Source: an uncultured Clostridia bacterium (GTDB lineage: Bacteria > Bacillota > Clostridia > Christensenellales > CAG-314). From it: a DNA stretch of 10,873 nucleotides. The position numbers and the translations under genes are program-made. Below the pieces are notes generated by a model that saw only the letters and a list, made by a program, of their open reading frames with translations, did no database searches and was not told the origin of the DNA. This document shows positions 1 to 6,645 of this stretch, one piece after another (the first letter of the stretch is position 1; each line of letters begins with the position of its first letter). Where the stretch lies: positions 1 through 10,873 of the forward strand of contig CALLXO010000094.1 in NCBI GenBank assembly GCA_937875645.1. Direction: 5' to 3'.

Positions 1-576
1 GAGTGACCCAACAAAGAAAACACTCTGGCGGACAAATACGGGTAAGCTGTTTTGAAATGTTTGCCCTATAGTATCCACATCGTTTGTAACTCTGCTCAAT
101 ACGTCTCCAAAAGTGGTAGTATCAAAATAACTTAAAGGCAGTCTGTTTATTTTGCCGGAAATTTTGCTGCGCAAGCTTTTTGTTATTTTTTGTGTGACGT
201 TGACAAATATTTGCTCCTGGATAATATGAGTCACCAAACTTATTGAATAAAGGATAATTAAAGTAATACACAACCTCGATATCTGTACTAAGTCTATGCT
301 TCCGCTTTTTATTCCCATATCAATAAGTTCTGTTATTTTTTGTACTCTTTGTGGTCCTAAAATTATCATAATAACGCTTATTATTGCTAAAAGAGTAGCT
401 AAAAGCAAAACAGCGATATATTTTTTGCTAAACGTCGACAAGCGTGCAATTGCTTTTTTAAAGTCTTTTGGCTTTTCTGCCATTCCTACGCCGCCGCGCA
501 TAGGTCCTCTCATAGGAGGACGAACAGGTCTTCCAGTTGATGAAGAGGGAATTTTATTTGTTTGATTTTCTTTCAT
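1..576 (-). CDS. ABC exporter half-transporter, N-terminal part (partial, runs off the left edge)
   Basis: This ORF has 192 codons with no stop before the window edge. It starts at ATG 576-574, behind a GGAGG (583-587) six bases upstream, and its first 23 bp overlap the end of the upstream ABC gene, so the two are co-translated. The N-terminus is rich in Pro, Arg and Gly (residues 15-30, PVRPPMRG-like), followed by EKPKDFKKA. Hydrophobic helices lie at about 53-74 and 98-119. The ABC_membrane signature SYFDTTTFGDVLSRVTNDVDTI spans 149-170 (LSRVTNDVD 160-168). The nucleotide-binding domain is outside the window. Because the upstream partner has a degenerate ATP site, this subunit is expected to carry the canonical catalytic Glu and switch His. 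Lipid, drug or peptide export is possible; the substrate cannot be read from the sequence. Confidence 0.93.
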   Translation of the reverse strand, partial: MKENQTNKIPSSSTGRPVRPPMRGPMRGGVGMAEKPKDFKKAIARLSTFSKKYIAVLLLATLLAIISVIMIILGPQRVQKITELIDMGIKSGSIDLVQISRLCITLIILYSISLVTHIIQEQIFVNVTQKITKSLRSKISGKINRLPLSYFDTTTFGDVLSRVTNDVDTIGQTFQNSLPVFVRQSVFFVGSL

Positions 577-2344
577 AAGTTTCCTCCATCGACAACTGCG
601 AATTGACTATTTGTGTGTAAATCTCGCATGTTTTATATAATTGTTGGTGCGTCCCTATCCCTACCATTTTGCCTTGCTCCAAAACGACTATTTTGTCAGC
701 ATCCATTATTGTGCCAACACGCTGCGCTACAATCAAGAGCGTCGCTCCTACCGTATGTTTTTTTAATGCGTTCCGTAATTCCTTATCTGTTTTAAAGTCC
801 AAAGCACTAAAACTATCATCAAAAATGTAAATTTCTGGCTTGCGGGCAATTGCTCTTGCTATAGATATACGCTGTTTTTGTCCGCCGCTTAAATTTGCTC
901 CGTTTTGCGCTATATGACTGTTGAAACCGTCAGGCATTTTTTGAATAAAGTCTGCACATTTGGCAACTTTAGCTGCTTGCAAAATTTCTTCCTCTGTGGG
1001 ATTTTCCTGTCCGTTGTCACCAAAAGCAATATTGTCGTTAACCGTTCCGCCGTAAAGGACAGCCTGCTGCGGTACATATCCTAATTTATTGCGCAAAGCC
1101 TCTTGTGTGTAATGCTTAACGTTTCCGCCGTCAATTAATACTTCGCCCTCTGTTGCATCGTAAAAACGAGGCACCAAATTTATAAGTGTGCTTTTTCCGC
1201 TGCCTGTACTTCCTATAAAGGCAACTGTTTCGCCTTTGTCAGCTACAAAACTAATGTTTTCTAAAACGCATTCCTGAGCATCGGGATACTTAAAGGATAC
1301 GTTTTTAAATTCCACTTCTCCTGTTATTTCTTCTCCGTTTTTTTCCGCTCCTTGCGTTAAAATGCCGTCGCTTATTTTTGTTTGGGTATTAAGTACTTCG
1401 TTTATTCTTACCGCCGAAGCGTTGGCACGAGGCATAAACATAAAAATAAAGGTCATCATCAGAAAAGACATAATAACTTGCGTCGAATAAGCGCTAAAAG
1501 TTATCATATCACCAAACAATCCTATCTTTGACAGCGCATCAGCCGCCGAATTTATTATAGATGCCCCCAACCAATAAATAGCAAGTGTCAATCCGTTTTG
1601 CACCATATTAATTAAAGGATTCATAAATACTACTGCCCTAAAAGCTCCCAATGAGTTTTTAGTAAGATTACTGTTGCTTTGTTCAAATTTTTGTTCTTGA
1701 AAATTTTCGGCGTTATATGCCCGTACAACTTTTAATCCTGTCAGATTTTCTCTCAAATCACGGTTTACGTCGTCAATCAATCGCTGCATTTTTCTAAACC
1801 TTGGTGCGGCGATAATCATAATTATTACTATAGAAAATATCATAAAAACCAAAGCAACTGCTGTTGCTGTAGTCCATCCTACATTTTTAACGCTGATTTT
1901 CGCCATTGCCCATACTGCCATTACGGGCGCTTTTATCAAGACATGCAATCCCATAGCAATAACCATAGCAATTTGTGTTACGTCGTTGGTACTGCGTGTT
2001 ATTAAACTTGCTGTAGAAAACTTTTTTATTTCCTCCAAACTGAAGGATTGAACTTTGTCAAATAAACTATTTCGTATTCGTTTAGAAAAATTTGCAGCAA
2101 TCAAAGCGGACAGTAATCCGGTAATAATTGCCACACCTAAAGACGCTAACCCTAATAGTAGCATTTTTGCACCCACTGCCCAAATCTCATTTACTGTGTG
2201 TCCCTCCGACTGCACAAGCCGAGATATTTCTTTGGTATATTCGGGAATCCTTAAGTCAAAATATACACTGCCTACAATAAGTAGGGCACACAACAACACT
2301 CCGAGCCATTCCTTAAGTCTAAAACGGCTGATAAGTTTTAACAT
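554..2344 (-). CDS. ABC exporter half-transporter with degenerate ATP site (ATP-binding/permease protein)
   Basis: This is a full-length type IV ABC exporter half (596 aa; family about 580-620). The N-terminal membrane domain has six helices at roughly 11-31, 60-83, 126-150, 158-180, 243-265 and 283-305. The ATPase domain shows Walker A GSTGSGKST (378-386), signature LSGGQKQR (485-492) and Walker B IYIFDD (505-510). The residue after the Walker B Asp, normally the catalytic Glu, is Asp510, and the switch His is Gln541 (IVAQRVGT). In characterised heterodimeric exporters such as TM287/288 and BmrCD, this pairing marks the half with a non-hydrolytic site, so it should heterodimerise with the next gene product. 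Its own signature motif is intact and would complete the partner's catalytic site. SD GGGGAGG (2355-2361) precedes ATG 2344. It overlaps the MarR gene by 7 bp and the next ABC gene by 23 bp. Export of drugs or other amphipathic compounds is inferred from the MarR linkage only. Confidence 0.96.
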   Translation of the reverse strand: MLKLISRFRLKEWLGVLLCALLIVGSVYFDLRIPEYTKEISRLVQSEGHTVNEIWAVGAKMLLLGLASLGVAIITGLLSALIAANFSKRIRNSLFDKVQSFSLEEIKKFSTASLITRSTNDVTQIAMVIAMGLHVLIKAPVMAVWAMAKISVKNVGWTTATAVALVFMIFSIVIIMIIAAPRFRKMQRLIDDVNRDLRENLTGLKVVRAYNAENFQEQKFEQSNSNLTKNSLGAFRAVVFMNPLINMVQNGLTLAIYWLGASIINSAADALSKIGLFGDMITFSAYSTQVIMSFLMMTFIFMFMPRANASAVRINEVLNTQTKISDGILTQGAEKNGEEITGEVEFKNVSFKYPDAQECVLENISFVADKGETVAFIGSTGSGKSTLINLVPRFYDATEGEVLIDGGNVKHYTQEALRNKLGYVPQQAVLYGGTVNDNIAFGDNGQENPTEEEILQAAKVAKCADFIQKMPDGFNSHIAQNGANLSGGQKQRISIARAIARKPEIYIFDDSFSALDFKTDKELRNALKKHTVGATLLIVAQRVGTIMDADKIVVLEQGKMVGIGTHQQLYKTCEIYTQIVNSQLSMEETYERKSNK

Positions 2345-2790
2345 TTAACAGTATCCTCCCCGCTGTCTTCAATAAGATTTTTTGACAATTTTTCAAACAA
2401 TACATTAAGTGTGTTTATTTCCTCTTGTGTCAATCCCTTTCGCAAAACATTTTCTGTTTGTGCAATTTGCTCCTGTATGCGCTTATGAATGTCCCTTGCT
2501 TTGTCTGTCAACTCAATAAGTTTTAATCGCGCGTCTTCCTGCACTTTAACACGCTTTATCAAACCATTGTTTTCCATCGCTTGAAGAAATTTGGTGACGG
2601 TGCTTCGTCTTATATTAAATTGCCGCTCTAAATCACGCTGATAAACTTTGCCGTGATTAGCAATATGTCCTATAATCCAACCGTGCATCCCCGTAATAGA
2701 ATTAATCTCCTTTAATACTGGACTGTTAACCATACGTCTTCGCATGAGGTTAGATAGTTTTTTTATCTTTATCCCTATTTGGTTTTCCAT
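2338..2790 (-). CDS. MarR-family winged-helix transcriptional regulator
   Basis: The product is 150 aa, the usual MarR size. An N-terminal helix (about 5-20) leads into a winged helix-turn-helix. The recognition helix is RRSTVTKFLQAMENNGLI (61-78), and the beta-wing covers about 79-95 with the family-typical charged EDAR and LIELT segments. A C-terminal helical dimerisation part (about 97-140) follows. It is the first gene of an operon with two ABC exporter halves, overlapping the first by 7 bp. This is a common layout in which the regulator represses its own operon until a ligand is present. An 18-bp palindrome sits just downstream of the -10 of its promoter, which supports autorepression. 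The start is ATG 2790, with GGGAG (2795-2799) only four bases upstream. Ligand and regulon are unknown. Confidence 0.93.
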   Translation of the reverse strand: MENQIGIKIKKLSNLMRRRMVNSPVLKEINSITGMHGWIIGHIANHGKVYQRDLERQFNIRRSTVTKFLQAMENNGLIKRVKVQEDARLKLIELTDKARDIHKRIQEQIAQTENVLRKGLTQEEINTLNVLFEKLSKNLIEDSGEDTVKC

Positions 2791-2819
2791 TTTTCTCCCG
2801 ATTATTAATATTTCAAAAG

Positions 2820-2837
2820 TTGTTAGATAGCTAACAA
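2820..2837. promoter_or_regulatory. Candidate MarR operator (perfect inverted repeat)
   Basis: TTGTTAGATAGCTAACAA consists of two perfect 7-bp arms (TTGTTAG/CTAACAA) around a 4-bp centre. The length, and the TTAG/CTAA core, resemble sites bound by MarR dimers. It begins about 6 bp downstream of the -10 box of the marR-ABC operon, so it covers the expected transcription start. Bound repressor would block transcription of its own operon. Binding is inferred. Confidence 0.75.
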
Positions 2838-2842
2838 AAATT

Positions 2843-2871
2843 ATTATAAATTTTTATTTTTATCTTGTCAA
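2843..2871 (-). promoter_or_regulatory. Sigma-70/sigma-A promoter of the marR-ABC-ABC operon
   Basis: On the minus strand, TTGACA (2866-2871) and TATAAT (2843-2848) are both perfect consensus hexamers, separated by exactly 17 bp. The sequence further upstream (2872-2918) is made of A and T tracts that could act as an UP element. Transcription would start near 2836, inside the palindrome at 2820-2837, giving a leader of about 45 nt before the regulator's ATG. A promoter this strong fits a gene normally held off by a repressor. Confidence 0.85.
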
Positions 2872-2914
2872 TATTTTATTAACTGCTATTATTTTTTTTC
2901 AAAAAAATTTCACT

Positions 2915-2951
2915 AAAAAATGCGCCTCCAGTTAATAACTAATAGCGCATT
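2915..2951 (-). terminator. Probable intrinsic terminator of the aldehyde dehydrogenase gene
   Basis: On the minus strand, AATGCGC (2951-2945) and GCGCATT (2925-2919) form a 7-bp stem with a 19-nt loop, and the transcript continues into a run of T (to 2915). The loop holds a further small palindrome (AGTTATTAACT read on this strand). The stem starts only 18 bp after the stop of the frameshifted dehydrogenase tail (2969-2971), where a terminator would be expected if that tail once belonged to the gene. The loop is long for a strong terminator. Confidence 0.55.
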
Positions 2952-2968
2952 GGTTAAAAAAGCATATT

Positions 2969-3070
2969 TTATCTATCGTCTATTTTAAAATAATTTTTGA
3001 TAAAGGTAAGTTTGCTTTTATTGTAAGGCGGATATTTTAATTCTATTTCCCTATCTCCCTTAACTAATGA
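2969..3070 (-). pseudogene. Frameshifted C-terminal tail of the aldehyde dehydrogenase
   Basis: Read one base back from the dehydrogenase frame, the DNA just past its stop encodes 33 residues beginning SLVKGDREIELKYPPYNKSK and ending in FKIDDR before a TAA (2969-2971). ELKYPPY matches the conserved K/R-YPPY near the C-terminus of class-3-like aldehyde dehydrogenases (human ALDH3A1 has KVRYPPS). Joining it to the 417-residue ORF, with a few lost codons, restores about 450 aa. The break lies between DAFVH and SLVKGD (around 3064-3075) and fits a loss of 1+3n bases. Either the gene is mutated or the assembly has an error. Confidence 0.78.
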
Positions 3071-4317
3071 ACAAAAGCGTCATAACTTTTTTTGCCGTGA
3101 TAACTACCGTATCCGCTTTCCCCCACGCCGCCAAAAGGCAAATTAATTTCCGTCAGATGCATTAAGGTATCATTTATACAAGCTCCGCCGCTTATTGTGT
3201 TTTGCGCTATATACTTGCCCGCTGCGGTGCTTTTGCTAAAATAATAGAAGGCTAAGGGCTTTTCCCTTTCCTCAAGCTGCATTAAAAGGTCAGTAAGTTT
3301 ATTAAACTCTAAAATAGGCAATACCGGTGCAAAAATCTCCTCTTGCATAATAGCGCTGTCAAAGGTTATGTCGCCTAATACCGTAGGTTCCATTTTGCGC
3401 CCGTCAATTTTGCCACCAAACAAGATTTTTTCGCCTTCTATCAGTTTTGTTATCTCATCAATTTTTTGTTTTGTTATGACATAAGGGAAGTCATCACTTA
3501 ACGCTTCGCCATCATAATAAAACTTTTTAATGTAATAAAATAGCTTTTCAACAAAATCTTTTTTTATATCTTCGTGAAGGACGCAATAATCAGGAGCGAC
3601 ACAAGTTTGACCTGCATTTAAAAATTTGCCCCAAGCTATCCTTTTTGCCGCTAAGTCTATGTCTGCGTCAATATCAACTATGCAAGGGGACTTGCCTCCT
3701 AATTCTAAAATACAAGGTGTTAGATATTTTGCTTGTTTTTCCCTTATCTTTTTTGCAAACTCACTGCCGCCGGTATAAAACATAAAATCAAATTTTAAAT
3801 CAAACAATCCCTCATCTCTGTTACAATTGACATAAGCGTACTCTGTGTCAAATACCGACATTATTTTTGCTATAACCTCGCTCACTCGCGGCGTCTTGCT
3901 GCTCGGCTTAATAATAAGCGTATTGCCTCCTGCCATTGCTCCAATTACAGGACACATTGTTAGCTGAAAAGGATAATTCCACGGGGAAACAATAAGAACA
4001 GCACCTAAAGGCACGCTTACAATTTTTGCTCGGCTAAAAAGATTAATTAGACTGGTGGAGACATAGCGTGGACGGGCAAATTTTTTTATGTTTCTTATCA
4101 TATAGTTAAGTTCGTGCATCACCATGCCTACTTCGGTACTGTACACGTCAAACTCGCATTTGTTATAATCTTCTTTAAACGCTTGCACCAAAGGACGCAT
4201 ATTTTCGCAAATAGATTGCTTGAGTTTTTTTAGTTGGGTGAGTCTAAAATCCACGTCAAAAGTTTCGCCTTTTTTAAAAAATGCTCGTTGACTATTTAAA
4301 ATTTGTTCTGTTGTCAT
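3064..4317 (-). CDS. Aldehyde dehydrogenase, class-3-like, C-terminally truncated by a frameshift
   Basis: This NAD(P)-dependent aldehyde dehydrogenase oxidises aldehydes to carboxylic acids. Visible motifs are SPWNYPF (111-117) with Asn114, the cofactor-binding IIKPS with Lys137, ELGGKSP with the general base Glu205, and GQTCVAPDY with the nucleophile Cys239. EEIFAPVLP (326-334) and LPFGGVGESGYGSYHGKKS (393-411) follow. The short N-terminus and the CVAPDY context resemble ALDH3/YwdH-type enzymes. The product is 417 aa against about 450-460 in that group and stops right after DAFVH, where the family continues with a basic stretch and a YPPY motif. That missing tail is found in another frame at 2969-3070. 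All catalytic residues are upstream of the break, so activity may remain. SD AGGAGGG (4322-4328) precedes ATG 4317. The physiological substrate is unknown. Confidence 0.93.
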   Translation of the reverse strand: MTTEQILNSQRAFFKKGETFDVDFRLTQLKKLKQSICENMRPLVQAFKEDYNKCEFDVYSTEVGMVMHELNYMIRNIKKFARPRYVSTSLINLFSRAKIVSVPLGAVLIVSPWNYPFQLTMCPVIGAMAGGNTLIIKPSSKTPRVSEVIAKIMSVFDTEYAYVNCNRDEGLFDLKFDFMFYTGGSEFAKKIREKQAKYLTPCILELGGKSPCIVDIDADIDLAAKRIAWGKFLNAGQTCVAPDYCVLHEDIKKDFVEKLFYYIKKFYYDGEALSDDFPYVITKQKIDEITKLIEGEKILFGGKIDGRKMEPTVLGDITFDSAIMQEEIFAPVLPILEFNKLTDLLMQLEEREKPLAFYYFSKSTAAGKYIAQNTISGGACINDTLMHLTEINLPFGGVGESGYGSYHGKKSYDAFVH

Positions 4318-4333
4318 ATTTCCCTCCTAATTT

Positions 4334-4362
4334 ATTATAACACATTTACTGTTTTGTTGCAT
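4334..4362 (-). promoter_or_regulatory. Possible promoter of the aldehyde dehydrogenase gene
   Basis: The minus strand carries an extended -10, TGTTATAAT (4334-4342). The hexamer 17 bp upstream is ATGCAA (4357-4362), a poor -35, which an extended -10 can tolerate. The predicted start falls at about 4327, on the edge of the Shine-Dalgarno (4322-4328), so the leader would be very short. That makes the exact assignment uncertain. Confidence 0.4.
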
Positions 4363-4368
4363 TTTTAT

Positions 4369-4397
4369 TTGCTTTAACGTCACCTTTTTGATAAAAT
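4369..4397 (+). promoter_or_regulatory. Candidate promoter for the S51 peptidase gene, implying a leaderless mRNA
   Basis: TTGCTT (4369-4374) and TAAAAT (4392-4397) are separated by 17 bp on the plus strand. The -10-like box ends 9 nt before the ATG at 4407, so transcription would begin within a few nucleotides of the start codon. It lies back to back with the dehydrogenase promoter inside an 89-bp divergent region, so the two could influence each other. Both hexamers are imperfect. Confidence 0.5.
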
Positions 4398-4406
4398 GAA
4401 CTACGT

Positions 4407-5099
4407 ATGGAAAAGATTATTGTCGCAATTGGCGGCGGTGAAATAAAAACAAAAGAAACGTTAGAGATTGACAGATATATAGCAGAGTTAATAAAAAGCC
4501 GTACAGGAGAGAGGCGTCCTTGCGGATTGTTTTTAGGCACAGCAAGTCATGACAGTATGCCTTACTTCAACAGTTTCCGAAAGACTTATACCTCGGTATT
4601 TGATATAAAAGCTGATGTGGCTCTTACCGTTTACGGCGAAATGGATTATTTGCATATAGCGGAAAAATTTAAAAAAGCCGATTTCCTTTACGTAGGCGGC
4701 GGAGACACAAAGTTTATGATAGAAACGTGGCATAAAAGCGGCATAATAAACCTTATAATTGATGCGTACAATAGAGGAGTTGTGCTAACCGGTTTATCCG
4801 CGGGGGCTATATGCTGGTTTAAAGATGTTTACAGTGACTTTGATATAATTAGCGGAGAAAGCGGCGAATATAAATTTATGCAGGGTTTAAATATTTTAGA
4901 CGGTTTGGCTTGTCCTCATTATGACAACCGTGCAGAATTTGATGAGGCGTTTTTAAAAAGTGATTATCCTTACGCTTATGCTATTAGTAACAACAGTGCA
5001 CTTGTCTTTGTTGAGGGGAAGTTTAACAAAAGCATAGGCAAAAACAAGTCTTATCTACTGTCAAAAGATGACGGCGAGCTTGTTAAAGAGGGACTATAA
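4407..5099 (+). CDS. Peptidase S51 family protein (PepE-like, type 1 glutamine amidotransferase-like fold)
   Basis: The product is 230 aa, close to E. coli PepE (229 aa). It starts with a beta-strand and glycine turn (IIVAIGGGEI, 4-13). It then has YVGGGDT (95-101) and the nucleophile elbow GLSAGAICWF (129-138) with candidate catalytic Ser131, and CPHYD (169-173) with candidate His171. These features place it in the S51 family, which contains the Asp-specific dipeptidase PepE and cyanophycinase. With no signal peptide it should be cytoplasmic. The length and motifs fit a PepE-like protein better than a cyanophycinase, but the substrate is unproven. The start is forced: an in-frame TAA lies at 4392-4394 and no other start codon occurs before ATG 4407. 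No Shine-Dalgarno precedes it. Its stop is immediately followed by the ATG of the permease gene. Confidence 0.88.
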   Translation: MEKIIVAIGGGEIKTKETLEIDRYIAELIKSRTGERRPCGLFLGTASHDSMPYFNSFRKTYTSVFDIKADVALTVYGEMDYLHIAEKFKKADFLYVGGGDTKFMIETWHKSGIINLIIDAYNRGVVLTGLSAGAICWFKDVYSDFDIISGESGEYKFMQGLNILDGLACPHYDNRAEFDEAFLKSDYPYAYAISNNSALVFVEGKFNKSIGKNKSYLLSKDDGELVKEGL

Positions 5100-6020
5100 A
5101 TGGATTTTACCACAACGACTATTGCTGTCATTACAATGCTCATTTATGCCTTACCGGGATATTTGTTAATTAAAACAAAAGCCGTTAAGGAGGAGGGCAT
5201 AGCTTCCTTTGCTAAGCTTCTTTTGTTTGTTTTTCAACCTTGCTTGTCGCTGTACAGCTTTAACAAAGCAACATATACACCTTTACTTTTTAAAAATATG
5301 GGTATAGTGTTTGCCATAAGCATAAGCGTACAAGTAATATTGATATTTTTCTTATGGCTTTTTCTTAAAAAACACTTTGACAACGTAGGATATAGAGTTG
5401 CATCAATAGCGGCGGTATTTGGCAACGTTGGGTTTTTCGGCGTGCCGTTGTTAGAAAAACTCCTGCCCAACAGTCCCGATGTGTTGGCTTATTCGGCGGT
5501 ATTTATCATAAGTTTAAACTTGTTGGCGTGGACTTTAGGCAGTTTTGTGTTGACAGGGGACAAAAAATTTTTTTCTCTAAAAAAATTAGTACTAAATCCG
5601 CCGATACTTACGCTGCTGATTGCTTTGCCGCTGTTTTTTACCGTCACAAAGCTTCCTATAGAGATAGAGGAAATAGTAACGCTACTGGGCAAGATGACAA
5701 CGCCTATGAGCATGATAATATTAGGTATGCGGCTGGCTTTAGTAAAGCCAAAAGAACTTTTCTGCGATTGGCGGAATTACTTATCTTCTGGCGTAAAATT
5801 GATAATATTGCCGCTGTTTACTTTGGCTTTACTTTGGTTTTTGCCTATCGGCACAGAGGTTAAGTCGGCTATATTTATACTAAGTTGTTGCCCGTCGGCA
5901 ACGGTGGTATCTAACCTTTCCGAAATGTACGGCAAAGGACAGAAATCGGCGGCAAACTGTGTATTGCTTTCTACTTTAATTTGCGTAGTGACAATACCTT
6001 TGCTGTTATTGTTGATATAA
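5100..6020 (+). CDS. Auxin efflux carrier (AEC) family transporter, malate-permease-like
   Basis: This 306-aa integral membrane protein has about ten predicted helices (roughly 6-25, 36-53, 64-90, 98-118, 128-152, 166-185, 193-212, 229-249, 254-275 and 287-306). Family-like segments are FQPCLSLYSF (45-54), FGNVGFFGVPLL (107-118), the GKMTTPMSMIILGMRLA helix (197-213) and a C-terminal SAANCVLLSTL (283-293). Bacterial AEC members carry malate, malonate or related organic acids, but sequence does not fix the substrate. ATG 5100 directly follows the TAA of the peptidase gene (0 bp gap), and GAGGGA upstream lies within that gene, so translation is probably coupled. Whether a dipeptidase and an organic-anion carrier share a pathway is not evident. 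Confidence 0.9.
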   Translation: MDFTTTTIAVITMLIYALPGYLLIKTKAVKEEGIASFAKLLLFVFQPCLSLYSFNKATYTPLLFKNMGIVFAISISVQVILIFFLWLFLKKHFDNVGYRVASIAAVFGNVGFFGVPLLEKLLPNSPDVLAYSAVFIISLNLLAWTLGSFVLTGDKKFFSLKKLVLNPPILTLLIALPLFFTVTKLPIEIEEIVTLLGKMTTPMSMIILGMRLALVKPKELFCDWRNYLSSGVKLIILPLFTLALLWFLPIGTEVKSAIFILSCCPSATVVSNLSEMYGKGQKSAANCVLLSTLICVVTIPLLLLLI

Positions 6021-6052
6021 CAATTCTGTCCAAAAAATAGGAGTATATATAA

Positions 6053-6487
6053 TTGATAATAAAAACAAAAAAACTTCATAAGGACGCAATAATCCCCCTT
6101 TATTCTACCAATTTTAGTGCGGGGGCGGATTTGTTTTGTTTAAGCGAAAAGGATATAATAATACCTCCGTTTAATACGGCGTTTGTGCATACTGGTATTA
6201 GTATCGAAATACCTGACGGTTATGTGGGTTTAATTTACGCCCGTAGCGGACTGGCGTGCAAAAACGGTTTAGCGCCTGCAAACAAAGTGGGAGTAATTGA
6301 CAGCGATTATCGAGGCGAGATAATGGTAGCTTTGTTTAATCATTCAGATACAAGCCAAAAAATATCTAACGGACAACGAATTGCTCAGCTTGTTATTACC
6401 CCCGTCGTAAAAGCAAATTTTGAGGGAGCAGAGGAACTGACTCAGACAACACGGGGAGAGGGCGGATTTGGCAGCAGCGGAACATAA
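6053..6487 (+). CDS. dut: dUTP diphosphatase (trimeric dUTPase), TTG start
   Basis: This enzyme hydrolyses dUTP to dUMP and diphosphate, which keeps uracil out of DNA and feeds dTMP synthesis. All five motifs of the homotrimeric family are present in 144 aa: AGADLFC (23-29), ARSGLACKNG (63-72), GVIDSDYRGEI (80-90), GQRIAQLVI (107-115) and the C-terminal Arg/Phe arm TRGEGGFGSSG (133-143). The start must be TTG 6053, since TAA sits immediately before it (6050-6052) and no ATG occurs in the N-terminal region. AGGAG (6039-6043), nine bases upstream, supports this start. It follows the permease stop by 32 bp and is probably read from the same transcript. Its length is normal, and nothing suggests a prophage source. 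Confidence 0.95.
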   Translation: MIIKTKKLHKDAIIPLYSTNFSAGADLFCLSEKDIIIPPFNTAFVHTGISIEIPDGYVGLIYARSGLACKNGLAPANKVGVIDSDYRGEIMVALFNHSDTSQKISNGQRIAQLVITPVVKANFEGAEELTQTTRGEGGFGSSGT

Positions 6488-6496
6488 AGGGAATTT

Positions 6497-6551
6497 AAGC
6501 GAAGAGCTATTAGATTTCGTTTATTTCCGCTTTTTAATTGAAATAAAAAGC
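6497..6551 (+). other. Nested alternative inverted repeats between dut and the Na+/Pi transporter gene
   Basis: Three overlapping hairpins can be drawn in the 158-bp gap. They are AAGCGAA (6497-6503) with TTCGTTT (6516-6522), one G-U pair; TTTATTTC (6520-6527) with GAAATAAA (6540-6547), perfect; and GCTTTTT (6529-6535) with AAAAAGC (6545-6551), perfect. The last two exclude each other. They could be a weak dut terminator or an RNA switch, but the stems are AT-rich and may be chance. The rest of the gap to 6645 shows no promoter I would defend. Confidence 0.3.
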
Positions 6552-6645
6552 ATAATAACTACAACAACGTGGCAGGAGTGAGTACCCGCTAACGAGAAAT
6601 ATATATTATACATTACGAAGAGAAAGGAGAAATAAGAAAAAAATT

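Noticed and set aside
296..565. Plus-strand ORF opposite the partial ABC gene
   Set aside because: It is a shadow of the ABC exporter N-terminus, with no domain and no ribosome binding site.
2891..2911. T8-C-A7 tract as a bidirectional terminator
   Set aside because: There is no GC stem. It is more likely AT-rich promoter-upstream sequence.
2930..2940. AGTTAATAACT palindrome as a second MarR operator
   Set aside because: It sits in the loop of the dehydrogenase terminator, upstream of the marR -35 region, and matches the 18-bp operator poorly.
6008..6024. 17-bp inverted repeat ATTGTT-GATAT-AACAAT across the permease stop codon
   Set aside because: It has AT-only arms apart from one G per half, no following T-run and no nearby regulator. 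It could be chance in AT-rich DNA.
6053..6487. dUTPase as a sign of a prophage
   Set aside because: There are no phage genes nearby, and the gene sits in a housekeeping/transport neighbourhood with matching codon use.
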